Source: Ferdinandcohnia sp036962685 (GTDB lineage: Bacteria; Bacillota; Bacilli; Bacillales; Bacillaceae_L). From it: 64,000 nucleotides of DNA. Location of the stretch: positions 9,416 to 73,415 of the forward strand of contig NZ_JBALOP010000016.1 in the NCBI RefSeq assembly GCF_036962685.1, in the 5' to 3' direction. Position 1 is the first letter of the stretch; the number at the start of each line of letters is the position of its first letter. A program made the position numbers and the translations under genes. The notes below the pieces were generated by a model. The model saw only the letters and a list, made by a program, of their open reading frames with translations. It had not been told where the DNA came from and searched no databases. Of the stretch, positions 44,422 to 52,070 are shown one piece after another.

Positions 44422-45111
44422 TTAAAAAGTAGAAGCGTCAACTTTTACGCCAGGTCCCATCGTAGATGATACAGCAATGTTCTTCATATAAGTACCTTTT
44501 GCTGCAGATGGTTTAACCTTAAGCATAGTTTCATAAATTGTAGTGAAGTTCTCAATTAATTTTTGATCGTCAAATGAGACCTTACCAATTGGAACATGGA
44601 TGTTTGAAGATTTATCAATGCGGTATTCAACTTTACCAGCTTTGATTTCGTTAACAGCTTTTGTTACGTCAAAAGTAACAGTACCTGTTTTAGGGTTTGG
44701 CATTAAACCTTTAGGTCCTAATACACGACCAAGCTTACCAACTTCACCCATCATGTCAGGAGTAGCTACGATTACATCAAACTCAAACCAACCTTGGTTG
44801 ATCTTGGTGATGAACTCGCTATCGCCAACATAGTCAGCTCCAGCAGCTTCTGCTTCTTTTGCTTTTTCACCTTTAGCGAAAACTAATACACGTTGAGTTT
44901 TACCAGTACCGTTTGGTAGAACAACCGCACCACGAATTTGTTGGTCAGCTTTCTTAGGGTCAACTCCTAAACGGAATGCTACTTCAACAGTCGCATCAAA
45001 TTTAGTTGTGTTTGTTTTCTTTACTAGTTCAATTGCTTCTGCAACTGAGTAAGTTTTTGTACGGTCTACTAATTTAGCAGCTTCAACGTACTTTTTACCT
45101 CTTTTTGCCAT
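44422..45111 (-). CDS. rplA: 50S ribosomal protein L1 (uL1)
   Basis: 229 residues, the mobile stalk protein near the E site and a known translational repressor of its own operon. AKRGKKYVEAAKLVDRTK, LGRVLGPKGLMPNPKTGTV and SSTMGPGVKVD are diagnostic. The start at 45111 follows GAGGAGG; the longer frame begins in the leader. A probable L1 operator lies just upstream. Confidence 0.98.
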   Translation of the reverse strand: MAKRGKKYVEAAKLVDRTKTYSVAEAIELVKKTNTTKFDATVEVAFRLGVDPKKADQQIRGAVVLPNGTGKTQRVLVFAKGEKAKEAEAAGADYVGDSEFITKINQGWFEFDVIVATPDMMGEVGKLGRVLGPKGLMPNPKTGTVTFDVTKAVNEIKAGKVEYRIDKSSNIHVPIGKVSFDDQKLIENFTTIYETMLKVKPSAAKGTYMKNIAVSSTMGPGVKVDASTF

Positions 45112-45130
45112 TATCATTTCCTCCTCAATT

Positions 45131-45156
45131 GTGGTTTTAACGGAATAACCTCCCAC
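45131..45156 (-). promoter_or_regulatory. Probable L1 operator upstream of rplA
   Basis: A 26-base element that starts GTGGGAGGTTATTCC and ends AAAACCAC on the minus strand, 20 bases before the rplA start. It has the same length, start and closing CCAC as the element before rplK (45723-45748). GTGGGAG with a closing CCAC recalls known L1 mRNA sites; this is an inference. Confidence 0.5.
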
Positions 45157-45193
45157 GTCAAGCAAACAGCATCATTTTTCATGCTGACGCTAG

Positions 45194-45244
45194 ACAAAAC
45201 AAAGGTTGCGAACGAAAGAAAAGAGATGTTCCATCCGCAACCCC
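45194..45244 (-). terminator. Hairpin between rplK and rplA, possible partial terminator
   Basis: On the minus strand GGTTGCG and CGCAACC pair around a 25-base loop, followed by TTTGTTTTG. The long loop and broken T run suggest a weak terminator or attenuator within the rplK-rplA transcript. Confidence 0.4.
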
Positions 45245-45269
45245 CTAAAAACATTGTAACAACTAGGAA

Positions 45270-45695
45270 TTAGTCTTCAATAACAATTCCCATGCTACGA
45301 GCAGTACCTTCAACCATACGCATTGCAGATTCAACACTTGCCGCATTTAAATCAGGCATTTTTGTTTCTGCAATCTCGCGTACTTTATCACGCTTAACTG
45401 TTGCAACTTTATTACGGTTAGGTTCACCTGAACCAGACTCAATACCAGCCGCTTTCTTTAAAAGAACTGCAGCAGGAGGAGTTTTTGTAATAAATGTAAA
45501 TGAACGATCTTCATAAACTGTGATTACAACAGGAATAATTAAACCAGCTTGTTCTGCTGTACGAGCATTGAACTCCTTACAGAATCCCATGATATTAACA
45601 CCTGCTTGACCTAACGCTGGTCCAACTGGTGGTGCTGGGTTTGCTTTACCCGCTGGAATTTGTAATTTAACCTCTTTAATTACTTTTTTAGCCAC
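45270..45695 (-). CDS. rplK: 50S ribosomal protein L11 (uL11)
   Basis: 141 residues, the base of the GTPase-associated centre, also needed for RelA activation and thiostrepton binding. KLQIPAGKANPAPPVGPALG and RTAEQAGLIIPVVITVYEDR are standard. The start is GTG at 45693-45695 behind AAGGAGGTG; the open frame runs further upstream into the leader without a site. Confidence 0.98.
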   Translation of the reverse strand: MAKKVIKEVKLQIPAGKANPAPPVGPALGQAGVNIMGFCKEFNARTAEQAGLIIPVVITVYEDRSFTFITKTPPAAVLLKKAAGIESGSGEPNRNKVATVKRDKVREIAETKMPDLNAASVESAMRMVEGTARSMGIVIED

Positions 45696-45722
45696 GAGAC
45701 ACACCTCCTTAAAGTCCGTGAT

Positions 45723-45748
45723 GTGGTAATAGGGGTTTACCCTCCCAC
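45723..45748 (-). promoter_or_regulatory. Probable L1 operator upstream of rplK
   Basis: A 26-base element on the minus strand that begins GTGGGAGGGTAAACCCC and ends TTACCAC, 28 bases before the rplK start. The ends pair (GTGG/CCAC, GGGT/ACCC inside). It matches the element before rplA in length and conserved ends. Confidence 0.5.
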
Positions 45749-45825
45749 TCATCTATTCTTTACATTCAATAAAGAACGGTTATCATAACTAGTCTTGAGT
45801 ATTTCAAGACATACTGACCTATGCA

Positions 45826-45854
45826 ATATTACCACTTTTCAATTTCAATATCAA
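45826..45854 (-). promoter_or_regulatory. Promoter of rplK-rplA
   Basis: On the minus strand TTGATA (45849-45854), 17-base spacer, TAATAT (45826-45831), right at the end of nusG. The leader also holds a 7-base hairpin, GTCTTGA / TCAAGAC. Confidence 0.65.
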
Positions 45855-45865
45855 GTTTTTCTTGA

Positions 45866-46399
45866 TTAGATTTTTTCAATTTGTGTAAAATCCAATTCAA
45901 CTGGTGTTTCACGACCAAACATGTTTACAAGGACCTTTACTTTTTGCTTATCTACATCAAGATCTTCAATTGCACCAGTGAAATTTGTAAATGGACCCTC
46001 TTTTACACGAACTGTTTCTTTCAATTCGAAATCCACTTCCATTGGTCTTTCATCCATTCCCATTCTCTTAAGTAGGAACGTAACCTCTTCCGGTAATAGT
46101 GGTGTTGGTTTTGAACCAGAACCGGCCGATCCAACGAAACCTGTTACTCCAGGTGTGTTACGTACAACATACCAAGAATCATCGGTCATGATTAGTTCAA
46201 CTAATACATATCCTGGGAATACTTTCTTTTTAACAATTTTCTTCTTCCCATTCTTAATTTCTGTCTCTTCTTCTTCTGGTACCACAACGCGGAAGATTTT
46301 ATCTTGCATGCCCATTGACTCGACACGTTTTTCTAAATTTGCTTTTACTTTATTTTCGTACCCTGAATACGTATGAACAACATACCAATTCTTTTCCAT
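45866..46399 (-). CDS. nusG: Transcription termination/antitermination protein NusG
   Basis: 177 residues: an N-terminal NGN domain (EKNWYVVHTYSGYENKVKAN) that binds RNA polymerase and a C-terminal KOW domain (VRVKEGPFTNFTGAIEDLD) that contacts S10 or Rho. In Bacillus NusG also triggers pausing. AAGGA is about 17 bases from the ATG and sits at the edge of a small hairpin (AGGAC-AAGTTA-GTCCT), an unusual ribosome binding layout. The leader also holds an attenuator-like terminator. Confidence 0.97.
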   Translation of the reverse strand: MEKNWYVVHTYSGYENKVKANLEKRVESMGMQDKIFRVVVPEEEETEIKNGKKKIVKKKVFPGYVLVELIMTDDSWYVVRNTPGVTGFVGSAGSGSKPTPLLPEEVTFLLKRMGMDERPMEVDFELKETVRVKEGPFTNFTGAIEDLDVDKQKVKVLVNMFGRETPVELDFTQIEKI

Positions 46400-46470
46400 A
46401 AGCTAGGACTAACTTGTCCTTCACTCCCTTTACCTAAGTTTAAAATCGTTTGACGTTCTATTTTTTGCAA

Positions 46471-46497
46471 TTAAAAAAACCCGTACCCGGGCTTTTT
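46471..46497 (-). terminator. Terminator between secE and nusG, possible nusG attenuator
   Basis: On the minus strand AAAAGCCCG and CGGGTTTTT pair around GGTA, followed by a T run. A TATAAT box lies about 30 bases upstream (46527-46532), so a transcript begun there would meet this hairpin before nusG. Confidence 0.7.
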
Positions 46498-46526
46498 CCT
46501 AAAACATTCTTTATTCTCTATCCATC

Positions 46527-46557
46527 ATTATACCATGAGTGTACAGTGTTTATTCAA
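46527..46557 (-). promoter_or_regulatory. Possible nusG promoter
   Basis: On the minus strand TATAAT (46527-46532) with TTGAAT (46552-46557) at a long 19-base spacing. The -35 overlaps the end of secE. Confidence 0.45.
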
Positions 46558-46732
46558 GTACTAAACGAATTAATTCGGAAATTCCAAGATCAATCACGGC
46601 AAAAAACACAGATACAAAGATTACCGTAGTTAACGTAACAATTGTATAGCGTGTGAGTTCCTTTCTCTTTGGCCAGCTTGTTTTCTTCATTTCTCGAACT
46701 ACTTCACGAAAAAACTTGGTTAAGCGTTTCAT
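46550..46732 (-). CDS. secE: Preprotein translocase subunit SecE
   Basis: 60 residues, one membrane helix (about 30-53) that clamps SecY. KRLTKFFREVVREMKKTSWP is the amphipathic N-terminal segment. The start at 46732 has GGAGG 8 bases upstream; an ATG 24 bases further out lies in the spacer. Between rpmG and nusG as usual. Confidence 0.95.
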   Translation of the reverse strand: MKRLTKFFREVVREMKKTSWPKRKELTRYTIVTLTTVIFVSVFFAVIDLGISELIRLVLE

Positions 46733-46768
46733 CCATGTAACCTCCAACTTTATCAAAACAGTCCTAAT

Positions 46769-46915
46769 CTATTTCGTTTCACGATGATTCGTGTGAGAAT
46801 TGCAAGTCTTACAAAACTTCTTCATTTCAAGTCGTTCAGCTGAAGTGCTATTCTTCATGGTGGAATAATTTCTACTGCCACATTCCACGCAGGCTAAAAT
46901 TACCTTTTTTCGCAT
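46769..46915 (-). CDS. rpmG: 50S ribosomal protein L33 (bL33), zinc-binding form
   Basis: 48 residues read directly from 46915 to the stop at 46769: it starts MRKKVILACVECGSRNY and ends NSHTNHRETK. CVEC and CKTC are the zinc pairs of the C+ type. It sits between sigH and secE, the place of rpmGB in B. subtilis. Confidence 0.94.
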   Translation of the reverse strand: MRKKVILACVECGSRNYSTMKNSTSAERLEMKKFCKTCNSHTNHRETK

Positions 46916-46984
46916 TTTATCACCTTCTATATAAAATGCTACTTGCATCTTTATTTTTTAAAAAAAGTCTCAATTTCCTTAAAA

Positions 46985-47013
46985 ATGTAACACAGGCTTG
47001 ATTTGTATGTCAA
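46985..47013 (-). promoter_or_regulatory. Promoter of rpmG-secE
   Basis: On the minus strand a perfect TTGACA (47008-47013) with TTACAT at 17 bases, or TACATT at 18, as -10. It lies in the 139-base gap after sigH. Confidence 0.6.
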
Positions 47014-47054
47014 TACCAGCCATCATCTGTAATTAACGGTAAAAAACGGAATTT

Positions 47055-47708
47055 TTATAATTTAATTTCTTGAATTTCTAAATACCGTTCTAATTTACGT
47101 TTAACACGCTGGAGTGCATTATCAATCGATTTAACATGTCGGTTTAGCTCCTCTGAAATCTCCTGATAGGATCTACCGTCCAAGTATAAGGATAATACTT
47201 TGCGCTCTAAATCACTTAAGAGCTCTGCCATTTTTAATTCAATGTCATCAAACTTTTCCCTATTAATGATTAATTCCTCAGGGTCCAAAATCTTCGCACC
47301 TGAAATAACATCCATTAATGTACGGTCAGATTCTTCATCATATATCGGCTTGTCCAACGAAACATAAGAGTTTAGAGGAATATGCTTTTGTCTTGTCGCC
47401 GTTTTAATCGCAGTAATAATTTGACGTGTAATACAAAGCTCCGCAAACGCTTTAAATGAAGATAGCTTGTCCTCTTTAAAATCGCGAATCGCTTTGTATA
47501 AGCCTATCATACCTTCCTGAACAATATCTTCACGATCTGCTCCAATCAAAAAATATGATCTGGCTTTTGCACGTACAAAATTTTTATACTTATTGATTAG
47601 ATAGTCCAATGCCTCACTTTCTCCAGCATGAACCAATTCCACGACTTCCTCATCCTCTAGTCGGTCATAATATAACCTGTTGCCATAATCATCGAAGCTT
47701 GAACTCAC
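47055..47708 (-). CDS. sigH: RNA polymerase sigma factor SigH (early sporulation sigma-H)
   Basis: 217 residues. Region 2 (YFLIGADREDIVQEGMIGLY with RDFKEDKLSSFKAFAELCIT) binds the -10 and core; region 4 (DGRSYQEISEELNRHVKSI) binds the -35. In B. subtilis it drives spo0A, spo0F and competence genes at the transition state, so this organism is probably a spore former. Start GTG at 47706-47708 behind GGAGGGATC. Confidence 0.97.
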   Translation of the reverse strand: MSSSFDDYGNRLYYDRLEDEEVVELVHAGESEALDYLINKYKNFVRAKARSYFLIGADREDIVQEGMIGLYKAIRDFKEDKLSSFKAFAELCITRQIITAIKTATRQKHIPLNSYVSLDKPIYDEESDRTLMDVISGAKILDPEELIINREKFDDIELKMAELLSDLERKVLSLYLDGRSYQEISEELNRHVKSIDNALQRVKRKLERYLEIQEIKL

Positions 47709-47815
47709 ACCGATCCCTCCGACCTACCTTAGATGTTGTTTCCTGCCAAAAATAGGAATTACTGTCTTGCATTATCTGGTAATCCCTACTATCATAAAAT
47801 TCTTTATCTAGAAAT

Positions 47816-47845
47816 ATTATACAGGAGTGCTTTTCCAAGCGTCAA
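47816..47845 (-). promoter_or_regulatory. Sigma-A promoter of sigH
   Basis: On the minus strand TTGACG (47840-47845), 18-base spacer, TATAAT (47816-47821), right after the yacP stop. In B. subtilis the sigH promoter is sigma-A dependent and AbrB-repressed; an AbrB site cannot be seen by eye. Confidence 0.75.
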
Positions 47846-47849
47846 CCGC

Positions 47850-48359
47850 TCATCGCTGTCCTCGACGCCATTTTTCAAATATTTCTGCAATTTCGTCGGA
47901 AAGTGGAATTTTTGACACGCTTTTTTCTTGATAGGTTGTCTTGACATCCTTTTGAATTCCAGACTCCACGACTTCCATCTCGGTTAATAATTCTCTTGCC
48001 GATTTTCGTAAAGCCCCTTGTCCGAAAATCTGCCATTGCTCCGTAAAATCCGAAGTCGCTACATGGATTTGTGTTTTGATATTGCTTAATTGTTTGGCAA
48101 GCTTTTCGATTCGTTCATCAGCCGTCTCATTTTCACGGGTGAAAATGACTTCAATCTTTCGACTTTTCGTTTTTGTTTCAATTCCTGGTACGAGGTGTGC
48201 ATCAAATACAACAATCACCTTATATCCTGTATACGCCTGATATTCAGCCATCTTTTCGATTAATAAATCACGCGCTGCTGAAAAGTCCTTTGTTTTAAGA
48301 AGACGTAGTTCTGGCCAAGCACCAATTATGTTGTAGCCATCGACTAGCAGGATATCCAT
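47850..48359 (-). CDS. rae1: Ribosome-associated endoribonuclease Rae1 (YacP, NYN domain)
   Basis: 169 residues, a PIN-like NYN nuclease. LLVDGYNIIGAWPEL holds the first catalytic Asp, VVFDAHLVPG and ARDLL follow, and VATSDFTEQW gives the last acidic residues. In B. subtilis Rae1 cuts certain mRNAs in the ribosomal A site. Follows rlmB by 5 bases. Confidence 0.9.
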   Translation of the reverse strand: MDILLVDGYNIIGAWPELRLLKTKDFSAARDLLIEKMAEYQAYTGYKVIVVFDAHLVPGIETKTKSRKIEVIFTRENETADERIEKLAKQLSNIKTQIHVATSDFTEQWQIFGQGALRKSARELLTEMEVVESGIQKDVKTTYQEKSVSKIPLSDEIAEIFEKWRRGQR

Positions 48360-48364
48360 TTGGT

Positions 48365-49108
48365 TTATTCCCCTAACGGATTCCGCTTACGATATACCTC
48401 ATACATAAGTAGACTTGCAGCAACAGAAGCATTTAAAGAGGTTACTTTTCCTTCCATCGGTAATCTAAGGAGAAAATCGCATTTTTCCTTCACGAGACGC
48501 CCCATGCCTTTGCCCTCACTGCCAATTATTAAGCCAATCGGCATTTTACCATCGACATTTCGATAATCCTCTTTACCCTTTGCATCTGTTCCAACAATCC
48601 ATACACCACGGTCCTTTAATTCATCAATCGTTCTTGCTAGATTCGTTACACGCGCAACTGGTATATATTCAATCGCTCCCGTTGAGGCTTTCGCGACTGT
48701 CGCTGTTAAACCAACTGCTCTTCTTTTCGGTATGATAACCCCATGTGCCCCAACTGCATCAGCCGTACGAAGAATCGAACCAAGGTTATGAGGGTCCTCT
48801 AACTCATCTAACAGAATAATAAATGGAGCTTCATTTCGTTTTTCCGCAACTGCCAATATATCATCAACCTCAGCATACTCATATGCCGCTACTTGCGCGA
48901 CAACTCCTTGATGATTCCCTTCAACCATTTGGTCAATCTTCTTTTTCGGAACAAATTGAACCATTACATTTCTTTCTTTTGCAAGAGAAGTAATCTGATT
49001 CATTTGCCCTTTATTCGAGCCTTCTGCAATCCAAATTTTATTAATATCCCGCTCTGATTTTAGTGCCTCAATTACAGGATTTTTTCCAATCGTATAATCA
49101 CTTGCCAT
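48365..49108 (-). CDS. rlmB: 23S rRNA 2'-O-methyltransferase, RlmB/TrmH (SpoU) family
   Basis: 247 residues: an N-terminal substrate-binding domain (IGKNPVIEALKSERDINKIW) and a C-terminal SPOUT knot with NLGSILRTADAVGAHG, GSEGKGMGRLV and LNASVAASLLMYE. The family methylates G in the 23S rRNA peptidyl-transferase loop. 17 bases after mrnC. Confidence 0.93.
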   Translation of the reverse strand: MASDYTIGKNPVIEALKSERDINKIWIAEGSNKGQMNQITSLAKERNVMVQFVPKKKIDQMVEGNHQGVVAQVAAYEYAEVDDILAVAEKRNEAPFIILLDELEDPHNLGSILRTADAVGAHGVIIPKRRAVGLTATVAKASTGAIEYIPVARVTNLARTIDELKDRGVWIVGTDAKGKEDYRNVDGKMPIGLIIGSEGKGMGRLVKEKCDFLLRLPMEGKVTSLNASVAASLLMYEVYRKRNPLGE

Positions 49109-49125
49109 TTCTTTTTCCTCCTTTC

Positions 49126-49533
49126 TTAAGATTCAATGATTCGAAATGCTTCTTCAACAACGGAATAAATTCTATCTGTATCATTTTGTAAAAAAAGATA
49201 ACCTAGTAAAGCTTCAAATGCAGTGCTGTATCGGTACGTCTGGACATCTGTATTTTTAGGGATGGTCCCACTCTTCGCGTTGCGGCCCCTTCTAATTACC
49301 CCTTGTTCCACTTCAGAAAAAAACTCTTCATCCAGCATCTTGTGAATCACAGCGGACTGAGCTTTGGCTGAAACATAATGCTTCGCCTGGTTATGAAGTT
49401 GGTTGGGTCTCACGCTTCCCTTTTGCAAAAGGTAATGCCGTACATACGTTTCATATACGGCATCACCCATATAAGCAAGAGCAAGACTATTTAATTGATG
49501 GCTATCAATTTGATTGTCTGATAAAAACTTCAT
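49126..49533 (-). CDS. mrnC: Mini-ribonuclease 3
   Basis: 135 residues, an RNase III catalytic domain without the dsRNA-binding domain. The catalytic motif ALAYMGDAVYETYVR is near residue 19. In B. subtilis it matures 23S rRNA with L3. Three bases from the cysS stop, so co-translated. Confidence 0.94.
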   Translation of the reverse strand: MKFLSDNQIDSHQLNSLALAYMGDAVYETYVRHYLLQKGSVRPNQLHNQAKHYVSAKAQSAVIHKMLDEEFFSEVEQGVIRRGRNAKSGTIPKNTDVQTYRYSTAFEALLGYLFLQNDTDRIYSVVEEAFRIIES

Positions 49534-49536
49534 TGA

Positions 49537-50934
49537 TTATCCTCTTTTCCATCTTGTCCCTTGAGGAGTGTCTTCAAGAATTATGTTCATGGCTTTTAAC
49601 TGGTCACGAATTTGATCAGATAAAGCAAAGTCGCGATCCTTACGTGCTTGGATTCGCTTGGCGATTAATTCCTCGATTTCCTCATCAAGTAATTGTTCAC
49701 CCTCTAATTTTAGCCCAAGCGTATCAAACAATACCTCGAACTCTTGTAAAAAGGCTTCGATGACTTTTCCTGACGTGTTCTTCTCCTGTAAATAATAATT
49801 CGCTTGTTTCGAAAGGTCGAACAAAACAGAAATTGCGTTAGCTGTATTAAAGTCATCATCCATCGCGACAATAAATTCATTACGGAAAGCAGCTATTTTT
49901 TCTAACCATTCTTCATCATTATTTGTTAGATTTGTACTGCTTTCTAAACGATGCTTTAAATTTGTATAAGAGGTACGTAATCGTTCTAACGCATTTTTTG
50001 TACTTTCTAGTAATTCAAGGTTGTAGTTAATTGGATGGCGATAATGAACAGACAGCATGAAAAAGCGTAATACCTGTGGGTCCACATCTTTAATAATATC
50101 GTGAACCAATATAAAGTTCCCAAGAGATTTTGACATTTTTTCATTGTCAATATTAATATAGCCGTTGTGCATCCAATAGTTTGCAAATGTCTTACCATTC
50201 ACTGCTTCTGATTGCGCAATTTCGTTTTCATGATGGGGGAATGCTAAATCCTGACCACCTGCGTGAATATCAATCGTTTCACCCAAGTATTTCTTAGCCA
50301 TCGCTGAGCATTCAATATGCCATCCTGGACGGCCATTACCCCATGAGCTTTCCCAGTAAATTTCCCCAGGCTTCGCACTCTTCCATAGCACGAAATCAAG
50401 GGCATCCTGCTTTTTATCTCCTACTTGAATTCTCGCACCAACACGAAGTTCATCAATGGATTGGTGTGAAAGCTTTCCATATTCCTTGAATTCTCTTGTA
50501 CGATAGTAGACGTCACCTTCCGATTCATAGGCGTACCCTTTTTCAATCAGAGCTTGGATGAAATCAATGATAATATCCATGCTTTCTGTTACCCTTGGAT
50601 GAACATCTGCCTTTTTGCATCCTAGGGCTGACACGTCCTCAAAATAAGCATTGATAAAACGCTCCGCAATCGTTGGCACATCTTCTCCTAATTCATTTGC
50701 TGCTTTGATTAATTTATCGTCAACATCTGTGAAGTTGGATACATAATGAACGTCATAGCCTCTAAATTCAAAATAGCGACGGACTGTATCAAATACAATA
50801 GCAGGGCGTGCATTCCCTATATGGATATAGTTATAAACGGTCGGACCGCACACATACATTTTTACCTTATTTTCTTCAAGTGGTTTAAACTCTTCCTTCT
50901 TTCGTGTTAGCGTATTATATATGTGAATGGGCAT
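49537..50934 (-). CDS. cysS: Cysteinyl-tRNA synthetase
   Basis: 465 residues, class I. CGPTVYNYIHIGNARPAIVF holds the zinc Cys and the HIGH-type motif; KMSKSLGNF is the second signature; more zinc ligands lie in WHIECSAM and GQDLAFPHHENE. It overlaps the 3' end of cysE by 20 bases, so Cys synthesis and charging share one T-box-controlled transcript. Confidence 0.98.
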   Translation of the reverse strand: MPIHIYNTLTRKKEEFKPLEENKVKMYVCGPTVYNYIHIGNARPAIVFDTVRRYFEFRGYDVHYVSNFTDVDDKLIKAANELGEDVPTIAERFINAYFEDVSALGCKKADVHPRVTESMDIIIDFIQALIEKGYAYESEGDVYYRTREFKEYGKLSHQSIDELRVGARIQVGDKKQDALDFVLWKSAKPGEIYWESSWGNGRPGWHIECSAMAKKYLGETIDIHAGGQDLAFPHHENEIAQSEAVNGKTFANYWMHNGYINIDNEKMSKSLGNFILVHDIIKDVDPQVLRFFMLSVHYRHPINYNLELLESTKNALERLRTSYTNLKHRLESSTNLTNNDEEWLEKIAAFRNEFIVAMDDDFNTANAISVLFDLSKQANYYLQEKNTSGKVIEAFLQEFEVLFDTLGLKLEGEQLLDEEIEELIAKRIQARKDRDFALSDQIRDQLKAMNIILEDTPQGTRWKRG

Positions 50935-51583
50935 TATCCTTTGCTCCTTCCTTTTGGTGTATTTCCTCTTTTAGGCTTTTTATTTCATTTTCTAGTTCTC
51001 TGATTTTATCTAAAACTGGGTCTGGTAAATCCCGATGATTTAAATCCTTGCTATTTCTAATTTTGACCCCATCTTGAATCACAACTCTACCAGGTATCCC
51101 GACAACCGTCGAATTCGGAGGAACATCTTGCAGAACAACCGAACCCGCTCCTACCTTTGAATTTTCTCCAATTGTAATCGATCCTAATACTTTTGCTCCT
51201 GTTGCAATAAGGGCGTTGTCCTTAATTGTGGGATGTCGCTTTCCTTTTTCTTTCCCTGTACCGCCAAGTGTTACACCTTGAAACACGGTCACATTATTCC
51301 CGATTTCACACGTTTCACCAATTACTACACCCATGCCATGGTCAATAAAAAAGCGGCGGCCAATCTTGGCTCCAGGGTGAATTTCGATTCCAGTGAAAAA
51401 ACGGCTAATTTGCGACACCATTCTTGCTAAGAAAAACATCTTCCGTTTGAAGAGAAAATGCGCTACACGATGTGCCCAAATGGCATGCAATCCAGAATAA
51501 GTCAAGATTACCTCAAAATGAGTTCTCGCCGCTGGATCCTGTTCAAATACAACCTCGATATCCTCTTTCATTCGTCTAAACAC
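50915..51583 (-). CDS. cysE: Serine O-acetyltransferase
   Basis: 222 residues. It makes O-acetylserine, the first step of cysteine synthesis. The N-terminal helical region (KEDIEVVFEQDPAARTHFEV) precedes the left-handed beta helix with FIDHGMGVVIGETCEIG and GKRHPTIKDNALIATGAKVLG; the catalytic His is in HGMG. The C-terminal tail is a coiled coil. Start GTG at 51581-51583, with GGAGGG 6 bases upstream; a TTG 6 bases earlier touches that site. Confidence 0.96.
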   Translation of the reverse strand: MFRRMKEDIEVVFEQDPAARTHFEVILTYSGLHAIWAHRVAHFLFKRKMFFLARMVSQISRFFTGIEIHPGAKIGRRFFIDHGMGVVIGETCEIGNNVTVFQGVTLGGTGKEKGKRHPTIKDNALIATGAKVLGSITIGENSKVGAGSVVLQDVPPNSTVVGIPGRVVIQDGVKIRNSKDLNHRDLPDPVLDKIRELENEIKSLKEEIHQKEGAKDNAHSHI

Positions 51584-51598
51584 GGTCAACCCTCCTTA

Positions 51599-51725
51599 TT
51601 AGAAAAGCGCAGGCGCCTTGCTCAGCCCCGACAAGCACAAGACCGGCGCTGACAGAAGGTGCTTTTTACCTTCAGAAGCGATTGACTTGTGACCTCGAGG
51701 GGCTAGGCGCTGAAGCTAGACATTA
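51599..51725. repeat. Structured intergenic repeat, family C copy 1
   Basis: About 125 bases. Inside is a perfect hairpin, GAAGGT / ACCTTC. The outer arms pair: AGCCCC with GGGGCT and GGCGCC with GGCGC. A second copy in opposite orientation lies at 54100-54222. It sits between the T-box and the cysE start. Confidence 0.75.
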
Positions 51726-51736
51726 CCTTTTTCGAT

Positions 51737-52015
51737 AAAATAAAAAGCGCCCCTGTGTATAAAACACAGAGACGCTACGTTCACGCGGTTCCACTCTGTT
51801 TAGGTAATGATAACGAACATTACCTCAACTTAATCTCTTAACGGTGAGACGCCGCTTTTATCTACTTCGTTGACGGTTCGATAAAAGACTCAAAGGTGCA
51901 TTTCAATAAGTATTTTCCTTAAACCACTTTCAGCCGGTGATGGTTCTCTCTGTTCGTATCTGCTTCGTTTTCGCAAATACTTTAAAGTAAATGACTTATT
52001 TACTCTCCTTATCAA
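51737..52015 (-). promoter_or_regulatory. T-box riboswitch for cysE-cysS, cysteine specifier
   Basis: On the minus strand stem I begins with GGAGAGTAAAT and contains CAGAGAGAACCATC and GGCTGAAAGTGG. The specifier loop ATTGAAATGCACC carries TGC (Cys) at 51898-51900. The conserved T-box AGAGTGGAACCGCG lies at 51785-51798, followed by a terminator, AGCGTCTCTGTGT with ACACAGGGGCGCT and a T run (51737-51776). Uncharged tRNA-Cys should favour antitermination. Confidence 0.93.
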
Positions 52016-52070
52016 CACTTTTACAATATAAATTTATTTAACTATACTATATTACATTTTCAGCCAGATG

